A stretch of DNA of 64,000 nt from Streptococcus sp. zg-86 (GTDB lineage Bacteria > Bacillota > Bacilli > Lactobacillales > Streptococcaceae): contig NZ_CP072115.1 of the NCBI RefSeq assembly GCF_017639855.1, positions 1,364,001-1,428,000 of the forward strand. The letters run 5' to 3'. The notes beneath the pieces are model-generated. The model saw nothing but the letters and a program-made list of their open reading frames with translations, was not told where the DNA came from and made no database searches. Both the position numbers and the translations under genes were made by a program. The number at the start of each line of letters is the position of its first letter. Within the stretch, counting starts at the first letter, position 1. Positions 50,761-57,875 of this stretch are shown in pieces.

Positions 50761-52029
50761 TTATGACATCATTGTAAATATTTTTTTCGGTGAATACCGA
50801 AGTAGTGACAAACAAGAAACAAGTACTGCTCCCACAGACAAGCCTAACACACTACCAACAATCAAGAGTATATCAAGAGGCGCAAGACGGATAGGATGAG
50901 AAAGTAGTTCTTTTACATAGTGATGGTTTGCCAAGAAAACAGCTGGTAACCATTCGCCATTATCGGCATTCTCGTAACTTGTTTTCAGCATATCGTTTAG
51001 CAAGACTTCCCTTAATGGAGGAAGCAACAGGTTTGTCACCGTTAGACCAATCATCAAAGTAATACTTGCCAGAATCAGTACTTCAAGCACATACTGGAGT
51101 AGGATTTCCATCCGACTTTTACCTAGCGATTGTAAAACCCCAATCTCCAATTGCCGACCCTTCATCCATAAATGAAGGAAAAAGAGAAGAACGAGGTGAC
51201 TAAGTACAATGGTTCCCCATAGAATCCATTTGAGAAGACCTTGCTGGCTATTCAAGGTTTTTAAGAACAGTTGAATACTGGTATTTTGTGTTAATTGATA
51301 GTCTTTTAGTTCTGTTCCTGCCTGCAGGCAAGCTCTAGCCTGTGTCATATTTGCTTCATTTTTAGCATGATAAATACTGGTATGGTAGCTATACTGAGGA
51401 TTCAATTGCGTAAGAGTCTTTCTTGTCGTTAAAATAGTATGTTCAAGTGTATCGCTTTCCCTATTCGCAAAGGGAGAATGTTTGGTCTTAAATATGCCCT
51501 CAATCCGTAAGGCTAGCTTTTGACCTGTTGTTGATGTGATTGAAATAGTATCTCCTACAGCAAGATGATAGCGATTAGCAAGATTACGACTAATGAGAGC
51601 CTCACTACCACTGTTTTCATTTAAAAAAGTTCCTGCTTCCAATACCAATTCCTTATTGAATAATTGGCTTTTTTCAAAGAAGTCTTGATTGACTAAACTA
51701 TAAACCCTTGTTTGTTCAGATTCAGTCTCTCCAATTGTCACTTCTTCTGAAATCAAATGATAAGCTATCAGATGATTTTCAGACACAACTTCTTCAAAAT
51801 AGGTTCGGCTTGCAGGATTCACTTGTGCGGCTGGAATATCCCTCAATCTTGTCACAAGAGATTGGTGTAGTTGACTATCTGATAAACGCTTGCTATCTTG
51901 ATTTAATGATGAATTTAGGCTAATCAGTAGGCTTAGGGCAATACTAATAAATAAAAGAAACACGGTTAAAATAGCGGTTTTAACCGGATGACGCTTAAGA
52001 TACAATCTCGCACGGGTAAAGGAATTCAT
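50761..52029 (-). CDS. FtsX-like ABC permease (Vex1-like)
   Basis: 422 residues from ATG 52029, which follows AAAGGAGAAGAG; a frame starting 21 nt upstream would include that site. Same architecture as its neighbour: helix 1 (about 17-37), external domain, three C-terminal helices, with VLQSLGKSRMEILLQYVLE. The length is close to that of pneumococcal Vex1. First gene of the operon; an AT-rich promoter region lies upstream. Confidence 0.88.
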   Translation of the reverse strand: MNSFTRARLYLKRHPVKTAILTVFLLFISIALSLLISLNSSLNQDSKRLSDSQLHQSLVTRLRDIPAAQVNPASRTYFEEVVSENHLIAYHLISEEVTIGETESEQTRVYSLVNQDFFEKSQLFNKELVLEAGTFLNENSGSEALISRNLANRYHLAVGDTISITSTTGQKLALRIEGIFKTKHSPFANRESDTLEHTILTTRKTLTQLNPQYSYHTSIYHAKNEANMTQARACLQAGTELKDYQLTQNTSIQLFLKTLNSQQGLLKWILWGTIVLSHLVLLFFLHLWMKGRQLEIGVLQSLGKSRMEILLQYVLEVLILASITLMIGLTVTNLLLPPLREVLLNDMLKTSYENADNGEWLPAVFLANHHYVKELLSHPIRLAPLDILLIVGSVLGLSVGAVLVSCLSLLRYSPKKIFTMMS

Positions 52030-52050
52030 CTCTTCTCCTTTCTGACTCAA

Positions 52051-52484
52051 AAATTCACAATGGGTTTAATTCTTATAATGTATGATGAGAAAATGGTAAA
52101 AGAAATAAACGGAGGGCGGGATTACCCCTACTTAAAATTAGCCCAGTCTAACTTCCCTATCTCCATTTTCTATCCTAGTCTCAGTATAACAAACACCTAT
52201 CTTCTTTCTCTATCGGTCACCTATTTTTTCTCTACGTTTTCTTTTCTTCTACCCCCTCCTATCCTTTTTTCAGACCCATTCCGACAAATTTTTAGAAAAT
52301 CCAGAAATATCACATTTTTTTATTTTCCTCAACAAAAAACAGACCTCAAAAGAAGTCTGTCCAGAATGTAGATAAACCTCACAATTCAGAAAACATTACA
52401 ATGATATTTCATTTTCTGTAGTTTTAAGGTTAGAAAATTTACGAGCGTAGCGAGCACAATACCGCCACCACCGCCGTGCTAAAA
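52051..52484. other. Intergenic stretch upstream of the Vex-like operon
   Basis: Holds the operon leader (TATAA motifs near 52075), an AT-rich tract, and the hairpin ACAGACCTCAAAAGAAGTCTGT (about 52337-52358), which occurs again at about 52655-52676. No convincing ORF. Confidence 0.5.
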
Positions 52485-52600
52485 GTGGGAGTGAGACAGA
52501 AGTCGTGATTTCGTTGAAATCGATTATCCTCGCTCCTTTGTTTCTAGGCTCGGGCTAAAATAATCCACTGGATTATTTTACTCCGAAGGAAGTCGCTGAT
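52485..52600. repeat. Dispersed intergenic repeat D, copy 2
   Basis: GGGAGTGAGACAGAAGTCG through TCCACTGGATTATTTTACTCC: the inverted counterpart of 12963-13058. AATCCACTGGATT within it is palindromic. It is flanked by duplicated AAGAAGTCTGTC hairpins. Confidence 0.65.
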
Positions 52601-52713
52601 GTCCGAAAGCACATAAGGATGGTGGCAATAAAAAGACTTTTTCTTCAAGCTGAACAGACCTCAAAAGAAGTCTGTCTAATATGCCGACAGAAACATGTTC
52701 GTTGCCTTTAACA

Positions 52714-53277
52714 TTATTTCCGATCACTCAAAAATCCGTAGATGACATTGACAATCATAAGTAAGGGACCAAAGGGAATCAGAGGAGGAAGCAAATAACC
52801 CACAAGCAAAATAACTAGTAACTGAATCGCATAGAGCTTCGCCCAGCGGTAGGGAATTCGTTTATCGTCCAAGGAAAGTTGTCTGGAAGTTGATTTCAAC
52901 AAGACGGTGGTCATGATGACCCAGGCGACATCCCACAATCCTAAGATAAGGATATAAAATAAGAGGGCAGAAAAACTACCAGAGTATTGACCAACAGCTC
53001 TCGTTGCTAGGGGCACCAAGCTGGCCGTTAAGAGCCAGACACTATTTGCGACAAAAACACGAAAAGTCATCTGATCCAGCAATTGAAAGAGCTCGTGATA
53101 GTATAGCCAAACGGTCATAATCTGCAAGAAACTGGCGATGTAGACGAAGACCATAGGGAGAATACCCACAAAGCCAGAGAGTGTTAATTCTTGTGGTAAT
53201 TGCAATTCTAACGCCATAATCGTGACAATAATAGCCAAAATAGCGTCTGAGAAGGCTTCAATTCGTTTTTTATCCAC
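52714..53277 (-). CDS. TMEM175-family potassium channel
   Basis: 187 residues, GTG start 3 nt after the flavin-oxidoreductase stop and preceded by GAGGGA. Six membrane helices; the pore-lining signature RIEAFSDAILAIIVTIMALELQLP (FSD motif) is in helix 1, as in bacterial TMEM175 (formerly DUF1211) tetrameric K+ channels. Last gene of the redox operon; a functional link to redox control is not obvious. Confidence 0.9.
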   Translation of the reverse strand: MDKKRIEAFSDAILAIIVTIMALELQLPQELTLSGFVGILPMVFVYIASFLQIMTVWLYYHELFQLLDQMTFRVFVANSVWLLTASLVPLATRAVGQYSGSFSALLFYILILGLWDVAWVIMTTVLLKSTSRQLSLDDKRIPYRWAKLYAIQLLVILLVGYLLPPLIPFGPLLMIVNVIYGFLSDRK

Positions 53278-53280
53278 TGA

Positions 53281-54333
53281 TTATCCCTCGCTATTCTCTT
53301 TCTGAATGACCTTAGCTAACAACTCATACGACTTCGCTTGGGCTGTTTGGTCATAAATGAAACTATTGGCCATGATTTCATCCATCTGCACACGACTGTG
53401 TAATTGGGCAATTTGACGAGCTACGGTATCTGGACTTCCAACCAAGGTGACAGCCGACATTTGTTGCACAATCGCTTTTTCTCTTCGGATGAGGGAATCC
53501 TTTGTAAAAGCTACCGGCCCAAAGTGAGGAACTTTTTCCGCAGCGACATAATGCCGCCAAACGTCGTCCTCGCTCGCCTTAGGAGGCTGTAATCCTTTCT
53601 GGGCATTGGTCACGATACTCAAGAAGGTCTGAGTCTGGCTGGTCGCTAAAACCTTTGCCTCCTCATCTGTTTCAGCAAGAATGGCATTTAAAGCTAGGAT
53701 AAGGTACGGTTTATCCAAGTAGGAAGAAGGTGTAAATTCCTGCCTGTAAATCCGAATCGCCTCTTCCATAGCTGCTGGTGCAAAATGCGCCGCAAAAACA
53801 TAGGGGCGTCCCAGTTTAGCAGCCAAATGAGCAGAATCCGTACTTGAACCTAAGATATAAAATGGTACATCCAACCCTGCAGCCGGGTAGGCATGGACAG
53901 ATGAGCTATCTTTAAAATAGGACTCCAATTCTGCCAAATCCGTTTCAAAATCTGGATTAAGATTATCCGAACGCCGTAACGCTTGTGCTGTTTGCATATC
54001 TGTCCCCGGCGCTCGTCCCAAACCCAAATCGATTCGCTTTGGATACAGGGTTTCAAGCGTTCCATATTGCTCCGCAATCAGATAAGGGCTGTGATTAGGA
54101 AGCATGACACCACCTGAACCTACTCTGATAGTGTTCGTCTGCGACAGCGTATGCTGGATTAACAGTTGCGTTGCACTACTAGCGATGGTTTTGCTATTGT
54201 GATGTTCGGCAATCCAATACCGCTTATAGCCAAAACCTTCTAATTGTTGAGCCAGCTCAACCATATCCTCTATCGCTTCGTGAAAATTCTGGCCCGACCG
54301 CAACGGCACCAAATTTAAGGCTGATAACTCCAT
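53281..54333 (-). CDS. LLM-class (luciferase-like) flavin-dependent oxidoreductase
   Basis: 350 residues, TIM-barrel flavin enzyme. RYWIAEHHNSKTIASSATQLLI, IRVGSGGVMLPNHSPYLIAEQYGTLETLYPKRIDLGLGRAPGTD and YILGSSTDSAHLAAKLGRPYVFAAHF are the bacterial luciferase-like monooxygenase pattern binding FMN. The substrate is unknown. The upstream 45-aa ORF ends 3 nt before this ATG and contains its Shine-Dalgarno (AAAGGA), so translation is coupled. Confidence 0.92.
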   Translation of the reverse strand: MELSALNLVPLRSGQNFHEAIEDMVELAQQLEGFGYKRYWIAEHHNSKTIASSATQLLIQHTLSQTNTIRVGSGGVMLPNHSPYLIAEQYGTLETLYPKRIDLGLGRAPGTDMQTAQALRRSDNLNPDFETDLAELESYFKDSSSVHAYPAAGLDVPFYILGSSTDSAHLAAKLGRPYVFAAHFAPAAMEEAIRIYRQEFTPSSYLDKPYLILALNAILAETDEEAKVLATSQTQTFLSIVTNAQKGLQPPKASEDDVWRHYVAAEKVPHFGPVAFTKDSLIRREKAIVQQMSAVTLVGSPDTVARQIAQLHSRVQMDEIMANSFIYDQTAQAKSYELLAKVIQKENSEG

Positions 54334-54336
54334 CCT

Positions 54337-54474
54337 TTAGTCCTTTCTTTCATTGAAATTATCTGCATTTTCCTGCTGTAAACCTGTATCTATCATGCAG
54401 CCATCAACTCCACAGACGAGCGAAGCGCCATTTTCACTCTCAGAACCCAAAAAGTCTATTTTCAATTCTTTCAT
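54337..54474 (-). CDS. 45-aa cysteine-containing peptide (small ORF)
   Basis: Not a standard-length ORF, but well placed. ATG at 54472-54474 overlaps the DsbA-like stop as ATGA; GAAGAAGGA lies upstream; the TAA (54337-54339) is 3 nt before the next gene. The peptide starts MKELKIDFLGSESENGASL, then VCGVDGCMIDTG, and ends in a charged NADNFNERKD. The two Cys are spaced C-x4-C. No signal peptide and no known domain. Sandwiched between a thiol oxidoreductase and a flavin enzyme, it may be a redox-active partner, a metal carrier or a modified substrate. All of these are inference. Confidence 0.65.
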   Translation of the reverse strand: MKELKIDFLGSESENGASLVCGVDGCMIDTGLQQENADNFNERKD

Positions 54475-55127
54475 TTTTTATTGTTTCCTTCTTCTGCTTG
54501 AACTTGTTTAAGGGCTGCAAGCATGTATTCATACGATTGTGCACCTGAAATACCATATTTATTATTCAGCACAAAGAAGGGCGCTCCTTGCACTCTAGCT
54601 TCTTGAGCTTCTAGGATATCTTGCTTGACAGCAGTGCTAAAGTCCGTTCCTTCAAGTAAAGCTGTCACTTCTTCTTGCGGTAAGCCCACTCCCTTTGCCG
54701 CTTCCAGTAAAACCGCTGTATCAGCAATCGAGGCATGCTCTTCAAAATAGAGTTGATAAAGTTTCGTGATAAGGCGATGATGCGTCTTTTTATCCAAACG
54801 ACTTTCTGCCCATTTGATGAGACGGTGTGCTGAAAAGGTATTTGTCGGGATGGCTCCTGCAACATCTAGCTTGAGGCCTTCTTCAGCTCCCATTTCTGCC
54901 ATGTGCTGAAACTGCATCCTTGCCTGCTCCTTAGTCATACCATGACTAGCCGCAAACTGCGTCAACATGGTTTCATCTGTTGCCAAAGGGGCATGAGGAT
55001 TGAGTTGGTAAGCCTTCATTTTCAAATCATGAGGATCCAAGCCAACTGCTTCCATCGCACGTTTCATACGGCTTGCACCAATATAGCAAAAGGGACAAGC
55101 AATATCTGACCAATAACTAATTTCCAT
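54471..55127 (-). CDS. FrnE/DsbA-like thiol oxidoreductase
   Basis: 218 residues, no signal peptide, so cytoplasmic. Thioredoxin-fold active site CPFC at residues 11-14 (SDIACPFCYIG), helical insertion (40-150), then VQGAPFFVLNNKYGISGAQ with the cis-Pro. This is the FrnE subfamily of DsbA-like proteins (polyketide-related or stress-linked disulfide enzymes). Translationally coupled to the 45-aa Cys peptide and, through it, to the LLM enzyme. Confidence 0.93.
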   Translation of the reverse strand: MEISYWSDIACPFCYIGASRMKRAMEAVGLDPHDLKMKAYQLNPHAPLATDETMLTQFAASHGMTKEQARMQFQHMAEMGAEEGLKLDVAGAIPTNTFSAHRLIKWAESRLDKKTHHRLITKLYQLYFEEHASIADTAVLLEAAKGVGLPQEEVTALLEGTDFSTAVKQDILEAQEARVQGAPFFVLNNKYGISGAQSYEYMLAALKQVQAEEGNNKK

Positions 55128-55237
55128 AAGGTTTCCTTTCTATTTATCACGATGCCTTTGTAAGCAAATTTTCTCAAACAAAGCCGACATAAGTTCAATT
55201 TTTGACAGATTGAGTTCTACCTCACTCCAACCATCTC

Positions 55238-55561
55238 CTATATCCCTAAACGAGATGGTTTGTCGTTTGTAGCGGGGCTTGTCGTGCCATATCCATACTC
55301 CTTCTTTGTCACTAAGTGGCCTTTTTCAAAGATTAATAGGCTCGTCATAGAGGGATTGAGGGCATACAGAGACATCAACCTTGGCACTTGAAACAAATCC
55401 GCCTGATACAGTGGCAAGCCCTTCTCCTTGGCTAAAGCAAGAAGCACTCCTTGCTCTACTGATGCAATACTGCACTGATTGGGAGACACAAGGAGGGCTA
55501 GGTGCCCCATTTCCTGTAAGAGTTCGTCCAGTTCTAGGCTAGACGTGATGGTCTTTATCAT
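55238..55561 (-). CDS. Degenerate thioredoxin-like protein
   Basis: 107 residues. The order of secondary structure fits a thioredoxin fold: LALLVSPNQCSIASVEQGVLLALAKEKG at the position of the active site, LYQADLFQVPRLMSLYALNPSMTSLLIFEKGHLV with cis-Pro region. The usual CxxC is reduced to one Cys (P-N-Q-C). The ATGA overlap with trxB makes it part of the trxA-trxB unit. It may be a regulator or monothiol partner. Confidence 0.75.
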   Translation of the reverse strand: MIKTITSSLELDELLQEMGHLALLVSPNQCSIASVEQGVLLALAKEKGLPLYQADLFQVPRLMSLYALNPSMTSLLIFEKGHLVTKKEYGYGTTSPATNDKPSRLGI

Positions 55562-56478
55562 TTATTTTCAATAAATTCTAAGGTATCCAAGGCTGCGACT
55601 GCACCACTGGCTGCTGCAGTAACGGCTTGCTGGTACTTAGAATCTTGAACATCACCAGCAGCAAAAATCCCTGGCACAGAAGTCTTAGAAGTCCCTGGCT
55701 GCGTCTGAATATAGCCTTTGGCATCCAATTCTAGTTTTCCTCCCAGAAATTCCGTATTTGGATGATGACCAATTGCTACAAAAAGCCCATCTGCCTTGAG
55801 GTGTCTAACCTCACCAGTCGCATTATCCCGAATATCTAGCCCCGTCATTCCCATCATGTCTGAATGAACCTTAACTGGAGTTGCATTCAAGACCCAGTTA
55901 ATCTCCTTATGACTTTTAGCTCGCTGTACCATGATATCAGACGCACGTAACTCATCTCTACGGTGGACAACTGTAACTTTAGAAGCAAAGCGAGTCAAAT
56001 AGATAGCTTCTTCCATGGCAACGTCTCCACCACCAACGACAATAATTTCACGTTCCTTGTAAAAGAAGGCATCACACGTTGCACAGGCACTAACACCTTT
56101 ACCGATTGCTTCTGCTTCCCCTTCAATTCCTAGGTAATTCGCAATTGAGCCAGTCGCAATAATAACAGCCTTGGTTTCCAGCATTTCGCCAGAATCAAGG
56201 TGCACTGTAAAAGGAGAGCTTTCTCCTTCGATTTTTTCAACGAAACCAAAGGTCATCTCTGTTCCAAAAGAGGCTGCTTGCTGACGCATATTTTTGACCA
56301 GTTCATTCCCGTCAATTCCCTTTTCAAATCCTGGATAATTCTCAACCAGAGTAGTCGTTGTGAGCTGACCACCTTCTGAATAGCCCGTAATCAATCGATT
56401 TTTAAGACCTGCTCGGCTAAGATAGATCCCCGCCGTATAGCCCGCAGGTCCTGAACCAATAATAATCGCATCGTACAT
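55558..56478 (-). CDS. trxB: Thioredoxin reductase
   Basis: 306 residues. FAD motif IIGSGPAGYTAGIYLSRAG (7-25), redox-active CATC (132-135), NADPH-binding GGGDVAMEEAIYL and HRRDELRA, and C-terminal GIFAAGDVQDSKYQQAVTAAASGA. Uses NADPH to reduce thioredoxin. 10 nt after trxA and 4-nt overlap with the next gene. Confidence 0.97.
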   Translation of the reverse strand: MYDAIIIGSGPAGYTAGIYLSRAGLKNRLITGYSEGGQLTTTTLVENYPGFEKGIDGNELVKNMRQQAASFGTEMTFGFVEKIEGESSPFTVHLDSGEMLETKAVIIATGSIANYLGIEGEAEAIGKGVSACATCDAFFYKEREIIVVGGGDVAMEEAIYLTRFASKVTVVHRRDELRASDIMVQRAKSHKEINWVLNATPVKVHSDMMGMTGLDIRDNATGEVRHLKADGLFVAIGHHPNTEFLGGKLELDAKGYIQTQPGTSKTSVPGIFAAGDVQDSKYQQAVTAAASGAVAALDTLEFIENK

Positions 56479-56487
56479 TTGTTTCTC

Positions 56488-56799
56488 CTATAATTGACTT
56501 GAAATCTTCTCTGCCAATACCTTCTTTGGTTGGACACCAAGCGTAGCATCAACCGGCTTCCCATCTTTGAAAAGCACAAGGGTGGGAATGGAACGCACAT
56601 TGAAGAGTTGGGCTAATTCTGGGGATTGATCCACATCCACCTTGGTCACACTCGCTCTTCCTTCAAATTCCTGAGCCAACTCTTCAACGATAGGCTCCAT
56701 CATTTGGCAAGGAGGGCACCAGGTCGCACCAAAATCTACCAAGGTAACACCTGATTCAATTTCTTTTGCAAAGGTTTCGGTTGTTAATTGTTTTATCAT
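56488..56799 (-). CDS. trxA: Thioredoxin
   Basis: 103 residues. Active site ATWCPPCQMM with Cys28 and Cys31. The dipeptide is Pro-Pro rather than the usual Gly-Pro, which may shift its redox potential. Cis-Pro in SIPTLVLFKDG. It may be a second thioredoxin beside a standard one elsewhere. First gene of the trxA-trxB operon, with a leader of about 150 nt carrying two inverted-repeat operators. Confidence 0.95.
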   Translation of the reverse strand: MIKQLTTETFAKEIESGVTLVDFGATWCPPCQMMEPIVEELAQEFEGRASVTKVDVDQSPELAQLFNVRSIPTLVLFKDGKPVDATLGVQPKKVLAEKISSQL

Positions 56800-56879
56800 C
56801 GTATTTTCTCCATTCTTTTTATTTAGTGACTGTTCTTCTCGTTCACATCTATCAACATCGTTTGTTCATTTTTCAAACT

Positions 56880-56968
56880 CTATTCAATATTTTTATTGAA
56901 TAGCCCTTCCAAAATAATAGCTGACCGAATCGTCATCGACATCTATTCAACAATTCTATTGAATAGAT
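56880..56968. promoter_or_regulatory. Two operator palindromes upstream of trxA
   Basis: Site 1 (56880-56903): CTATTCAATA, 4 nt, TATTGAATAG, a perfect inverted repeat. Site 2 (56941-56968): ATCTATTCAACA, 4 nt, TATTGAATAGAT, one mismatch. On the minus strand a TTGATT/TAAAAT promoter (TAAAAT at about 56973) ends just before site 2, so a bound repressor would cover the transcription start. The likely binder is the ArsR-type protein of the next gene. Confidence 0.7.
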
Positions 56969-57068
56969 ACATTTTAACAAATCAAAAATAGAAATCAAGT
57001 ATTTTGCTTAAAATATGAATAGACAAAAAATCAATTTGATGAATCCATCAAACTGACTATGTACTGTT

Positions 57069-57728
57069 TTAAAATTCTTCACGTTTGCCCCACTTCCAAT
57101 CGGCGAAACTGCGATTAAGGCTAAAAGTAGGATAGCCTAAGGATTGCAGATCTTGTGCAGCCACATTTGCATAGCCACACTGGCGACCGCGACAATACAC
57201 AATAATCGTTCGATCTTTTGGCAGCTGCGTTTTTTTCTGATGAAAGTCAGCCATTGGAAGATTGACTGCATGAGGAAGATGTCCTGCCTCAAACTCTTCT
57301 ACAGGTCGCAGGTCCAATAAGAGCACATCTGGCTGCTCAGACAGCTCGACAGCTTCTTGCAGGCTAATTTGGCTCACACCAATCTCTCTGTCATACTCTG
57401 CTTCAATGGCCCGCACTTCGGCTAGCTGCTCCTCACCGACATCAAATAGTAATAAAATGAGTTGTGCTACTTTTGCCGAAGCAAGACTGTAACGAATAAA
57501 ATTCCCTTGGCGGCTGGTAACAACTAGATTACTCTCTTTTAGGACTTGAAGGTGACGGGAAGTATTGGCCACCGACAGGCCTGTAGCAAGGGCAATTCCC
57601 TCTACTGGCTTGGGGCCTTGGGTCAAGAGATTTAAAATCTCAAGCCGTTTTTCACTCCCTAATCCCTTAGTCAATCGAGATAATTCCTTGTATAAGCTAT
57701 TTTTGTAGTCTGTCATTTTCGCATTCAT
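57069..57728 (-). CDS. ArsR-type regulator fused to a rhodanese domain
   Basis: 219 residues from the ATG lying 8 nt after GGAG. N-terminal winged helix (about 10-100: LGSEKRLEILNLLTQGPKPVEGIALATGLSVANTSRHLQVLKESNLV) and C-terminal rhodanese (about 120-215) with DLRPVEEFEAGHLPHAVNLP and the active loop VYCRGRQCGY. Fusions of this kind sense sulfane sulfur or thiol state through the rhodanese cysteine. A related palindrome overlaps its own -10, so it is probably autoregulated and controls the trx operon. Confidence 0.93.
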   Translation of the reverse strand: MNAKMTDYKNSLYKELSRLTKGLGSEKRLEILNLLTQGPKPVEGIALATGLSVANTSRHLQVLKESNLVVTSRQGNFIRYSLASAKVAQLILLLFDVGEEQLAEVRAIEAEYDREIGVSQISLQEAVELSEQPDVLLLDLRPVEEFEAGHLPHAVNLPMADFHQKKTQLPKDRTIIVYCRGRQCGYANVAAQDLQSLGYPTFSLNRSFADWKWGKREEF

Positions 57729-57744
57729 CTGCATCGCTCCTCAA

Positions 57745-57770
57745 CTATTCAATGAAATAGTATACTATTT
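57745..57770. promoter_or_regulatory. Operator and promoter of the ArsR-rhodanese gene
   Basis: CTATTCAATGAAATAG (57745-57760) matches the trxA operators with one mismatch and a shorter gap, and AAATAGTATACTATTT (57755-57770) is a perfect palindrome containing TATACT on the minus strand. The regulator would block its own -10. Confidence 0.6.
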
Positions 57771-57817
57771 ACTACTCCCTGTCAACTACTTCCTCTTTTG
57801 GAGTAGTCTAGTGCAAT

Positions 57818-57858
57818 AAAAAGAAGGGGCAAAAATCATGTTCTGCCTCTTCTTTTTT
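57818..57858 (-). terminator. Terminator of the surface-protein gene
   Basis: Minus strand AAAAAAGAAGAGGCA / TGCCCCTTCTTTTT with one mismatch and T5. Confidence 0.8.
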
Positions 57859-57875
57859 AGGGGGGATAGAAGTGT

